From assembly GCA_050693155.1 (NCBI GenBank), contig JBOGWA010000074.1:1-9070 (forward strand): 9,070 nt of DNA. The letters are read 5' to 3'. Origin of the DNA: JBOGWA01 sp050693155 (GTDB lineage: Bacteria; Actinomycetota; UBA4738; CALAEC01). Positions 1 to 5,991 of this stretch are shown in pieces. Under the pieces are notes generated by a model, which saw only the letters and a list, made by a program, of their open reading frames with translations, had not been told where the DNA came from and searched no databases. Numbering within the stretch: the first letter of the stretch is position 1; each line of letters starts with the position of its first letter. The translations under genes and the position numbers were made by a program.

Positions 1-1476
1 GCTCGGACCCTCCTGGGGGCAGTTCCTGATTCGCTGCTTCTCGGGCAAGTAGAAGCCGCACGGGAAGAGTTCGAACACGAGCTGGCAGTCGCCGACCGTG
101 CGGTGAGCAGCGCCGTCACTCTTTCCAGAGCCCTCCCGGCGTTCCTCGGCGAAACCGGCGCCCGCCGGTACTTTTTCGGGGCGCAGAATCCGGCTGAGCT
201 TCGCGGCACCGGCGGCTACATCGGCGCCTACGCCATCATGACCGTGAGGAACGGCCGCGTCAGTCTTAGCCCCTTCGCGTCAACCGAGACTCTTGACAAT
301 GTTCCCCCATCGAAGGTGCAAGCCCCCAACCCGAGCTACGCCGTGCGATACGACCGCTATGGGGGCGCAGGTTTTTGGCCGAACATCAACCTCACACCCG
401 ACTTCCCGTCGGCCGCGGTTGCGATCGAGCGCCTGTATGAGGAGACAACAGGAGAGCGCGTGGACGGAACGATCGTTGCGAACCCGCAGGCCCTGGCTGC
501 TCTGCTCGAGACAACGGGGCCGGTTGGGGTTCCGGGGACGGCGACGTCGGTCGACAGCGAAACGCTGGTTCCGTTTGTCACCAACGAAGCCTACGAGACG
601 ATTGACGACTCGGAAGCAAGGAAGCGTCTCCTCGGCGACGCCGCGAGAGCCGTCCTCGGCGCGTTTCTCGATGGAGGCCTTGGAGATGTGACCTCCGCCG
701 GAAGAGCGGTGGCGGAGGCGGCTGCCGGAGGGCACCTCTTGCTACACGCAAGCGATCCCGAGCTTCAGGAGACCTTCGAGGAGGTCGGCGTTGCCGGCGA
801 ACTCGGAGGATCAGGGACCGACTTTCTAGGCGTCATCGGCAACAGCGCGGCCGGGAACAAGGTCGACTTTTATGCTCGTCGAACCGTTCGACACTCGGTG
901 AGTCTCACCGCAGAGGGCGGCGCAACCTCTCGGACCCTGGTCAGCATCACGAACGGCGCGCCCGACACCGGGCAGCCCGCGTACGTTATCGGCCCCTATC
1001 CCCCGCTCTCGAAGGCAGGAGAGAACATCACCTATCTGAGCGCCTTCTGCGGTTCCCCCTGTAGCCTCACAAGGTTCGTCCAAGGCGGGAATGAGTCCAT
1101 GCCCGCCTCTGAGGTCGAGATCGGCTTCCCCGTCTACTCGACAACGATCCGGCTACCCAGCGGAGAATCCAAGTCCGCTGCCTTCTCCTGGCAGATCCAC
1201 GACGCGTGGGCCGGCACACGAGATCGAGGCTCATATCGACTGGTCTTCCGAGACCAGCCGACGATCCACGCCACGCGCCTGACGCTCGAGGTGACGAGTC
1301 CTCCCGGTACGCACATCACCCACACGCGACCCGAAATGGAGGTCACGGACGACCGAGCGGTTTGGGAGGGCGCCTCAGGGACGGAAGCAGTATTCGAGGT
1401 CGAGTTCGAGGCCCCGTTTATCTCACGGATTTGGCGGAGCATCTTGCGCTTTCTCTCAGGACCCATCTTCGGGTGA
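1..1476 (+). CDS. DUF4012 domain-containing protein, C-terminal part (5' end outside window)
   Basis: The reading frame is open from base 1 to the TGA at 1474-1476, giving 491 residues, so the gene starts before the window. A GTG at 103 is in frame, but coding continues upstream of it (an acidic, helix-like stretch ending EHELAVADRAVSS), so it is unlikely to be the start. The DUF4012 hallmark is seen at about 169-255: a YFFGAQN stretch, then AELRGTGGYIGAY and a short strand-turn-strand (TVRNGRVSL). FWPNINLTPDFPSAA further on also fits the family, and beta-rich sequence fills the C-terminal half, which holds two close cysteines (CGSPC). DUF4012 proteins are usually anchored by an N-terminal membrane segment, here out of view, and are common in Actinobacteria near surface-polysaccharide genes; no biochemical function is established to my knowledge. 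The neighbouring wall protein and sortase fit a cell-envelope role, which is inference. The gap to the next gene is 111 bp and holds a likely promoter. Confidence 0.85.
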   Translation, partial: ARTLLGAVPDSLLLGQVEAAREEFEHELAVADRAVSSAVTLSRALPAFLGETGARRYFFGAQNPAELRGTGGYIGAYAIMTVRNGRVSLSPFASTETLDNVPPSKVQAPNPSYAVRYDRYGGAGFWPNINLTPDFPSAAVAIERLYEETTGERVDGTIVANPQALAALLETTGPVGVPGTATSVDSETLVPFVTNEAYETIDDSEARKRLLGDAARAVLGAFLDGGLGDVTSAGRAVAEAAAGGHLLLHASDPELQETFEEVGVAGELGGSGTDFLGVIGNSAAGNKVDFYARRTVRHSVSLTAEGGATSRTLVSITNGAPDTGQPAYVIGPYPPLSKAGENITYLSAFCGSPCSLTRFVQGGNESMPASEVEIGFPVYSTTIRLPSGESKSAAFSWQIHDAWAGTRDRGSYRLVFRDQPTIHATRLTLEVTSPPGTHITHTRPEMEVTDDRAVWEGASGTEAVFEVEFEAPFISRIWRSILRFLSGPIFG

Positions 1477-1518
1477 GCTCTTTGCCCCTGATTGTCCCGA
1501 TCCCGGCGGACCTGCGTA

Positions 1519-1548
1519 TTGACCTATTTCGGCAAGAGGGGCTATTGT
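1519..1548 (+). promoter_or_regulatory. Putative sigma-70-type promoter for the wall protein/sortase pair
   Basis: A -35 like TTGACC (1519-1524, five of six matches to TTGACA) is followed by 18 bp and a -10 like TATTGT (1543-1548, four of six matches to TATAAT). A transcript from about 1555 would have a leader of roughly 30 nt before the ribosome binding site and ATG of the LAFTG protein. The match stands out in a GC-rich intergenic gap, but it is a prediction from sequence only. Confidence 0.45.
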
Positions 1549-1577
1549 CGCTCTGCCTAGTCGTTTGCCGGGTTGAC

Positions 1578-1582
1578 GGAGG
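1578..1582 (+). promoter_or_regulatory. Ribosome binding site deciding the start of the LAFTG protein
   Basis: A perfect GGAGG lies 5 nt before the ATG at 1588. It makes ATG 1588 the start rather than the in-frame TTG at 1573, which has no such site and would add five residues ahead of the signal peptide. Confidence 0.7.
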
Positions 1583-1587
1583 TAGGC

Positions 1588-2148
1588 ATGAGAACCTCGA
1601 AGTTTCGGCGGGCCGCCCTGATCTTGGCCGTGGGGTCCTTTGTGGCGGCGTTCTCCGGCCCGGCGTTTGCCCAATATCCGATTAACCCTCCCGGGGGTGG
1701 ACCCCCCGGCGGTGGCCCAGGCGTTCCACAGCCTACGATCGAAACGACGGGTGGCTCCCTGGTGCCGGGAGATGACGGCTGCAGCTCGTCAACCCAGACC
1801 GTCTCAGGGAGCGATTGGCAACCCCACTCCACGGTTGTCATCGAGTTCATCGCGTCACCGGCGCAGGTGATCGGGAGAGCCCGCGTGAACGCAAACGGCG
1901 ACTTCTCCACCGAGGTTTCGGTCCCCGCGAGCGGGTTCGGTACCCACACGATCCGGGTCCGCGGATTTGCGGCGGATGGATCACCTCGGACGATTGAGAC
2001 CACGATCACCTGTCTTGCTCAAGTATCGCCCGGTGTCCTGGCATTTACGGGAGCGAACATCACCGTGGGCGGCATTCTCCTCCTGACGCTTGTCGTCATC
2101 GGGACATCGACTTACGTGGCGGGCCGGCGACGGGAAGGCCGGGCCTAA
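1588..2148 (+). CDS. Secreted wall-anchored protein with LAFTG sortase signal
   Basis: This is a 186-residue exported protein. The N-terminus is a classical signal peptide: a basic start (MRTSKFRR), a hydrophobic core, and a likely cut after AFA near residue 29. A Pro/Gly-rich linker (PPGGGPPGGGPG) follows. Then comes a beta-rich domain of about 95 residues with two cysteines (DDGCSSS and ITCLA) that looks like a bacterial Ig-like fold. The C-terminus is a sorting signal: LAFTG, a hydrophobic helix of about 22 residues, and the basic tail GRRREGRA. LAxTG is the motif known for class E sortases, and a class E sortase lies immediately downstream, so this is very likely its substrate. What the protein binds or does at the surface is not visible; it could be a structural or adhesive wall protein. 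The start is fixed by GGAGG at 1578-1582. Confidence 0.85.
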   Translation: MRTSKFRRAALILAVGSFVAAFSGPAFAQYPINPPGGGPPGGGPGVPQPTIETTGGSLVPGDDGCSSSTQTVSGSDWQPHSTVVIEFIASPAQVIGRARVNANGDFSTEVSVPASGFGTHTIRVRGFAADGSPRTIETTITCLAQVSPGVLAFTGANITVGGILLLTLVVIGTSTYVAGRRREGRA

Positions 2149-2166
2149 GGCCCTTCTAGGCCCTTA
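2146..2166 (+). other. Imperfect hairpin at the stop of the LAFTG gene
   Basis: The stem pairs TAAGG (2146-2150) with CCTTA (2162-2166). One C-C mismatch follows, then CC pairs with GG around a 5-nt loop (2154-2158). It begins on the TAA stop codon itself. No T-run follows on the + strand, so it is not a standard intrinsic terminator. It could slow transcription or stabilise the upstream mRNA end, changing the ratio of substrate to sortase. The same stretch also reads as a direct repeat of AGGCCCTT (2148-2155 and 2158-2165). Confidence 0.3.
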
Positions 2167-2328
2167 AAGACGGACCGCCCCCAGCAGCCGAGCGACCCTT
2201 CACCGCCCAGGTCGCCTGGACCCGAAGCGAAACGCCGCCCATCAGGGAGACCCGGTCGGATCCTTCGCACAATAGGAAAGACGTGCCTGATCACAGCGGC
2301 GCTCCTCGCTCTCTACCTCGCCTGGCTG
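2149..2328 (+). other. In-frame upstream extension of the sortase, no canonical start codon
   Basis: The 60 codons between the TAA of the LAFTG gene and ATG 2329 are open in the sortase frame and read like a sortase N-terminus. There is a Pro/Arg/Ser-rich cytoplasmic stretch (PQQPSDPSPPRSPGPEAKRR), then a basic flank (GRILRTIGK), then a membrane helix (CLITAALLALYLAWL) running into WGTGLYT. No ATG, GTG or TTG exists in this frame. Possible non-canonical starts are ATC 2260, nine nt after GGGAGA (2245-2250), ATA 2272 and CTG 2287. Either a rare start codon is used, or a base error or mutation has removed the start. The stretch is probably at least partly coding. Confidence 0.55.
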
Positions 2329-2838
2329 ATGTGGGGCACCGGTCTCTACACGGCAAGCGTCCAGCAGGGGCTGAGGGAAAACCTCGTTGAGCGGATCGAG
2401 GACCCCCGCAACGAAGCTCCCCAAGCCCAGCAGCCCCCTCAACTCCAGGGGGACGCCTGGGGGATCTTGAAGATTCCAGAGATCGATCTCGACGTGGTCG
2501 TCGTCGAGGGAGTGAGCCCCGTCGACCTCAAGGCCGGCCCCGGGCACTACATCCAGACGCCATTTCCCTGGGAGGAGAAGGGGGCGGTCGGCATCGCCGG
2601 TCACCGCACGACCTATGGTGCTCCGTTTTGGTCGTTGGATGAGCTCGACACGGGTGATCTCATCTCCCTCGCAACTGAATTCGGCGTGTTTCGCTACGAG
2701 GTAAGCCGAAGCCTGGAAGTGGAACCCTCCGCGCTGTCGGTCCTTCGGCAAACACGACGGTCCACGCTTGTGCTCACAACGTGCAGCCCGCGGTTCTCGG
2801 CGAGCCGGAGACTGATCGTGTTCGCCGACCGTATCTGA
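2329..2838 (+). CDS. Class E sortase (LAxTG transpeptidase)
   Basis: The enzyme is a membrane-bound cysteine transpeptidase that cuts the LAxTG signal of secreted proteins and joins them to the peptidoglycan. From ATG 2329 there are 169 residues. The sortase barrel runs from about residue 43 (WGILKIPEIDLDVVV) to the end. The catalytic triad is visible: His92 in GIAGHRTTYGAPF, Cys152 in TLVLTTCSP and Arg160 or Arg161 in SASRRLIV. The GIAGHRT and LTTCSP forms and the WGTGLYTA juncture after the membrane helix are typical of actinobacterial class E. ATG 2329 is the first canonical start but lies inside the end of the membrane helix, so the functional protein almost certainly begins further upstream (see 2149-2328). 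The gene lies directly after an LAFTG substrate. It converges on a metalloprotease gene 41 bp away. Confidence 0.88.
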   Translation: MWGTGLYTASVQQGLRENLVERIEDPRNEAPQAQQPPQLQGDAWGILKIPEIDLDVVVVEGVSPVDLKAGPGHYIQTPFPWEEKGAVGIAGHRTTYGAPFWSLDELDTGDLISLATEFGVFRYEVSRSLEVEPSALSVLRQTRRSTLVLTTCSPRFSASRRLIVFADRI

Positions 2839-2863
2839 GCACGCAAGCCGGCCAAACGGATTC

Positions 2864-2880
2864 GACGGGGCAGAACCGTC
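2864..2880. terminator. Weak hairpin in the convergent gap between sortase and metalloprotease
   Basis: GACGG (2864-2868) pairs with CCGTC (2876-2880) around a 7-nt loop, in the 41-bp gap where the two convergent genes end. It touches the stop codon of the minus-strand gene. There is no T-run on either strand, so a role as a bidirectional terminator is only a possibility based on position. Confidence 0.2.
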
Positions 2881-3434
2881 TAGTCCGAGTGCGAATAGCC
2901 TGCCCGAAGCGTCTCGAGGTCCCGGGCGTCCGGCGCCGCGTTCTCAGGGTCGATGGGGTGCTTCATGCACGTCCTTCCGCTGCCGCGATGTTCGAGTCCG
3001 AGCGTGTGACCGACCTCGTGACACAGCACGGCTCGGACCCGTTTTGCCCCCTCCACCTCGATCGCCACTAGGGCCGACGTAATGTGGTCCCCGTACGAGG
3101 CCGTGGTCGCCTCGCCGTCGGTGCGAAGACCGGCTCGCCAGCACAGCAGGAGCGCAGCATCCGGAAGCGAATCACACCCATCCTGGGCACTCGGCCGTAC
3201 GAGAAAATCAACGACTCCCGATCGCTCCCACTCCGCAAGAACTCGGTCCACCTTGGTATCGAAGTGGGCCGGGAGGGCGTTCAACACCTCGACCTGACGC
3301 CTCCCTGAACCGGCCCAGTGCTTTTCACCTTGGGACTCGCCCGCAATGGATGGCCATGGGGTTCCAAGCATCATCGCAGCGACGAGCAGGGCAAGCGTGA
3401 GGACGTGCGTGCGCTTTGGCTGTGCGGGCATCAT
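2880..3434 (-). CDS. Secreted metzincin-type zinc metalloprotease, copy 1
   Basis: The 184-residue precursor has a signal peptide (basic PKRTH, hydrophobic core, cut near residue 31). The zinc site HEVGHTLGLEH at residues 139-149 matches HExxHxxGxxH: three His ligands and the catalytic Glu. The Met-turn methionine follows at 157 in RTCMKHP. The mature part opens with HWxGxG and carries four cysteines at places shared with the copies at 4563-5117 and 5222-5905, suggesting two disulfides. It ends with a DxETLR-type helix as in matrixin-like (M10-type) enzymes. It should act outside the membrane as an endopeptidase; the substrate is unknown. It is the most diverged of the three copies but the only one keeping Met in the Met-turn. 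ATG 3434 is followed by a second ATG, and neither has a clear ribosome binding site. The 122-bp gap to the FkbM gene shows no convincing promoter. Confidence 0.82.
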   Translation of the reverse strand: MMPAQPKRTHVLTLALLVAAMMLGTPWPSIAGESQGEKHWAGSGRRQVEVLNALPAHFDTKVDRVLAEWERSGVVDFLVRPSAQDGCDSLPDAALLLCWRAGLRTDGEATTASYGDHITSALVAIEVEGAKRVRAVLCHEVGHTLGLEHRGSGRTCMKHPIDPENAAPDARDLETLRAGYSHSD

Positions 3435-3556
3435 GGGAACGCTCGGCCAAAGTATCGACGCCGCCGGCTGGACTTCTTAGCAGTGAACCCAAATTTGACC
3501 CGAAGACCCGACGCATGTCGGCCATCCGACCGACAGCGAGTCGGCCGCGGAGCCGC

Positions 3557-4348
3557 TCATTCTCGAACGAGGTGGTGAACTCGACCCTCGTGCGCACCCA
3601 CGCGCGTCAATCCTGCTTCGGCCAATCGATCAAGCAGCTGCTCGAGGCTGCACCCAACACCTTCGTGATAGGCGAGGAAGACCTCGTCGACTCGGTCCCA
3701 TGCTTCCTTCGGAGTCCGGAGAACGACGTCACACTCCGAGCCTTCAATGTTGAGCTTTACGATGAGCGTTGCATCCGTCCCCACCGCGGCTTCATGCAAC
3801 ACCGAGGCGAGCTGGCGCGCGTGAACTCGTTCGACACCTCTCGCCTCTTCATTGAACGTGGAGCTCAGAGAGTGGGCACGCGACTCGAGGCCGAGGTAAA
3901 GAGAAACCGTCCCCTCACGCGAGGCGACTGCCGACCGACTCGTTTTCCAGTCGAACCCTCGCGCGCGAAAGGAGTGCGCGGTTTTCTCAAGAGAGCGAAA
4001 GTTCGCACGTTCCGGCTCCAATGAAATGACCGCTCGAGCTCCTTGGAGGAGGGCATAGCTGCCGAAGTACCCGCAGTGGGCGCCGAGGTCAATGACCACT
4101 CTTCCTCGGTACGACCCCGCGTAGCAATGCCGGACGAAAATCTCATAAAAGGTTGCGACATCGGAGCGGAGATCGGTTCCGCGAAGCATGACGAAGCCGT
4201 CGCGGAGATCGATCCGATGATCATTTCGCCAAGGCGCCAGCGTTCCAACCGCGGCGCCAAGCAATTGAGCTCGCGCCCGCGCGGAGAGATTCCGCGCCCG
4301 CAGAATGTTCCATGCATACCTGGGAAGCGCAGATGACTTCGCCGGCAT
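3557..4348 (-). CDS. FkbM family SAM-dependent methyltransferase
   Basis: The 263-residue cytoplasmic protein has the Rossmann fold of FkbM enzymes. The SAM-binding motif I is VVIDLGAHCGYFG at about residues 84-96. ISLEPERANFRSLE follows, carrying the acidic residue expected to hold the SAM ribose. The FkbM signature IVKLNIEGSE stands where most members have IKIDVEGxE. The family methylates hydroxyl or other groups on sugars and small molecules, often on surface glycans. Its ATG directly abuts the TAG stop of the glycosyltransferase remnant (TAGATG, no gap), so it was once the second gene of a glycan operon, coupled in translation. No strong ribosome binding site precedes it. With the upstream glycosyltransferase truncated, its expression and current role are uncertain. 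The reading frame itself is intact. Confidence 0.85.
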   Translation of the reverse strand: MPAKSSALPRYAWNILRARNLSARARAQLLGAAVGTLAPWRNDHRIDLRDGFVMLRGTDLRSDVATFYEIFVRHCYAGSYRGRVVIDLGAHCGYFGSYALLQGARAVISLEPERANFRSLEKTAHSFRARGFDWKTSRSAVASREGTVSLYLGLESRAHSLSSTFNEEARGVERVHARQLASVLHEAAVGTDATLIVKLNIEGSECDVVLRTPKEAWDRVDEVFLAYHEGVGCSLEQLLDRLAEAGLTRVGAHEGRVHHLVRE

Positions 4349-4558
4349 CTAGGGGTCAGGGTCTGCTCGAAGCGAGCCTCGCTCATCGAGCGCTGCCAAG
4401 AGCGTCGCGGCCCGGGCGTCCCACGTCGCGGACCGCAGCACCGTCACCCGTGCCTCTTTCCCGATCCTTTCCCGGAGCTTGCCTCTGATCGCTGCATCAG
4501 ATCGCAGCAAGTCTACGCATAAGGCGCGGGTGATCGACCGAGCAACGGAAACCGCCGG
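4349..4558 (-). pseudogene. C-terminal remnant of a glycosyltransferase (GT4-like)
   Basis: On the minus strand, in the frame ending at the TAG at 4349-4351, the last 55-65 codons read like the C-terminus of a group 1 glycosyltransferase. The stretch LLRSDAAIRGKLRERIGKEA is followed by a segment ending SATWDARAATLLAALDE. This is the usual final helix pair with the [SW]WDxxA motif. The frame is open up to about 4645, but sequence beyond about 4535 no longer looks like a glycosyltransferase and runs into the end of the metalloprotease gene (stop at 4563). No start codon with a ribosome binding site is present. The donor- and acceptor-binding domains are missing, so this is a broken gene. Its stop touches the ATG of fkbM, showing a former glycosyltransferase-methyltransferase operon. 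The assignment rests on a short stretch. Confidence 0.6.
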
Positions 4559-4562
4559 GCGG

Positions 4563-5117
4563 CTAGTCGTTGTGGTCTTGGATCTGGCGGAGCGTCTCGA
4601 AATCGTGCGCGTTCGGCTTGATGTCGTACCAGGTCGGTGATTGCGTCAGGCAGGTGCCAGAACCCGCTGGCTGATGAGCGAGACCCAGGGTGTGCCCGAC
4701 CTCGTGACACAGGGTGATGATGAAGTGCCGTTTCTTCGAGACATTGATGCGGGCGACTGCGGCGCCGATGTGGCGATCCTTGTAGCCAACCTGCGCGCTT
4801 CCGGCTCCGTTTGGATTTCGCTCTCGACAGATCTTGATGTAGCCGTCCGGCGGCATACCGCAGGTACCGTCGTCGGCGCCGTGCACCAAGAAGAACGCGA
4901 CGAGTCCCGACTTCCTCCATGTTCGCAGGACGCGCTTGGTCCACTTGTCATAGTCGGAGGAAAGCGTCGTGAGGACGGTCATCGTTCGGACCCCGTCGCC
5001 CTCCCAGTGCGGATACCCGATCCGCTCGTTCTGCTGGTGGCTCGAGATGAGGAGCGGGAGGGCCAGGAGGACCGCGAGGATCGCGGGCAGATAGGCGCGG
5101 CGGCGGGACACTCCCAT
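4563..5117 (-). CDS. Secreted metzincin-type zinc metalloprotease, copy 2
   Basis: This is a 184-residue precursor with a signal peptide (SRRRAYLPAI start, then a Leu/Ala-rich core, cut near residue 26-30). HEVGHTLGLAH at residues 138-148 is the full HExxHxxGxxH zinc site. The expected Met-turn residue is Leu157 (GTCLTQS). Four cysteines (GTCG, KICR, LCHE, GTCL), the HWEGDG opening, the YKDRHIGAAVARI strand and the closing HDFETLRQIQDHND are shared with copy 3, its closest relative here. It is predicted to be an exported endopeptidase of unknown substrate. Its start at ATG 5117 has no strong ribosome binding site; an in-frame GTG two codons later is possible. Its stop lies just where the glycosyltransferase remnant loses similarity, suggesting that the protease gene was placed there by a rearrangement that removed the 5' part of that gene. 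The gap to copy 3 is 104 bp. Confidence 0.83.
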   Translation of the reverse strand: MGVSRRRAYLPAILAVLLALPLLISSHQQNERIGYPHWEGDGVRTMTVLTTLSSDYDKWTKRVLRTWRKSGLVAFFLVHGADDGTCGMPPDGYIKICRERNPNGAGSAQVGYKDRHIGAAVARINVSKKRHFIITLCHEVGHTLGLAHQPAGSGTCLTQSPTWYDIKPNAHDFETLRQIQDHND

Positions 5118-5173
5118 ATGCCGACCGATATTCGGCGGGCGCCATCAGGAGCCTGTTCGAAGAAGGGGGGACG

Positions 5174-5216
5174 TTCCGCCTATTCCGGGCGCTTCGGGAG
5201 AATTCCGCTAGTCCGG
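5174..5216. repeat. Pair of imperfect direct repeats between metalloprotease copies 2 and 3
   Basis: TTCCGCCTATTCCGG (5174-5188) and TTCCGCTAGTCCGG (5203-5216) are near copies with starts 29 bp apart. They lie in the 104-bp gap downstream of copy 3 and upstream of copy 2. They could be operator half-sites for copy 2 or a trace of duplication. Their short length makes chance possible. Confidence 0.3.
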
Positions 5217-5221
5217 ATTGA

Positions 5222-5905
5222 CTAGCGAACGAACGCCCGCTGGCTCGGAGCGATGGGCGGGTCGACGGGCGGGGAGGGGCTCGGCTCCGGCGACGGATAC
5301 GGACTCTGGGGCGGGTCGAAGTCGTACTGGTACGAAGGCTTGTTGTCCTTATGGTGCTGGATTCGTCTGAGGGTGCGGTAGTCGTGTTGATTGGGTCTCA
5401 GGTCGGTCTGGAAGTTGACCGGATAGGACAAGCAGGAGTTGGAACTCTCGGGCTGATGGAGAAGGCCGAGCGCGTGGCCGAACTCGTGACACAGAGTCGT
5501 CAGGAAGTAGCCCTCGGAATACATGTTGATCCGGGCAACCGCGGAAACGACGTGGCGGTCGTTGTAGCTGAGCTGGGTGTTCCCCCCGTCTCGTGGATTC
5601 GCCTCCTGACAGATCTTGACGTAACCGTCCTTCGGCAGCGTGCAGGTCCCGTTGTCCCCACCCCGGAAGAGCTTGAACCGAAAGGCGTTGGACTTCCTCC
5701 ACCATCCCAGCACCTGAAGCACCCAATCGTCGTAGCTCGTCGGCAACGTGGTGATGACCTTGACGACTCGCTTCCCGTTGCCCTTCCAGTGCTGGTAGTC
5801 GACGCCCGGTTGCTGTTGATGATTGGCGAGGAGGCGCCCGGGCAGGAACAGTGCAAGCGCAAGAAGGAGCGCGACGATCGCGCCCACCCTTCCTCGGAAC
5901 CTCAT
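5222..5905 (-). CDS. Secreted metzincin-type zinc metalloprotease, copy 3, with Pro-rich tail
   Basis: From ATG 5905 the precursor has 227 residues. The signal peptide is MRFRGR plus a long Ala/Leu core ending FLPGRLLA. HEFGHALGLLH at residues 140-150 is the HExxHxxGxxH zinc site. The Met-turn position again holds Leu (NSCLSYP), although SYP fits the usual turn. The four shared cysteines and the YNDRHVVSAVARI and HDYRTLRRIQHHKD segments match copy 2. Unlike its paralogs it carries an extra C-terminal tail of about 40 residues, rich in Pro and Ser (YPSPEPSPSPP). The tail ends without a sortase motif or membrane helix and resembles a wall-spanning or linker segment. GTG 5917 is a possible earlier start; ATG 5905 is preferred because a weak GGCGAG lies just before it. 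The gap to metF is 86 bp and could hold its own promoter, but no clear one is seen. Confidence 0.83.
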   Translation of the reverse strand: MRFRGRVGAIVALLLALALFLPGRLLANHQQQPGVDYQHWKGNGKRVVKVITTLPTSYDDWVLQVLGWWRKSNAFRFKLFRGGDNGTCTLPKDGYVKICQEANPRDGGNTQLSYNDRHVVSAVARINMYSEGYFLTTLCHEFGHALGLLHQPESSNSCLSYPVNFQTDLRPNQHDYRTLRRIQHHKDNKPSYQYDFDPPQSPYPSPEPSPSPPVDPPIAPSQRAFVR

Positions 5906-5991
5906 TGTTCTCGCCACCAGTCGGACTTTTCGCGGGATATCCGTGTATTTCGTATCGGGCGGCGTATTGGAGCATCTTTAGCCGCTCGGCG

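Noticed and set aside
280..735. A 151-codon minus-strand frame inside the DUF4012 gene
   Set aside because: It is Arg/Gly/Ser-rich without a domain; the + strand frame carries the family signature over the same bases.
2242..2751. A 169-codon minus-strand frame opposite the sortase
   Set aside because: It lacks known motifs and lies antisense to a sortase with an intact His/Cys/Arg triad.
4513..4944. Minus-strand frame reaching into the gap downstream of metalloprotease copy 2
   Set aside because: It is out of frame with both the protease and the glycosyltransferase remnant and shows no recognisable motif.
4641..5225. A 194-codon + strand frame opposite metalloprotease copy 2, resembling one at 5351-5995 opposite copy 3
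   Set aside because: The resemblance follows from the paralogy of the proteases on the other strand; neither has a signal, domain or ribosome binding site.
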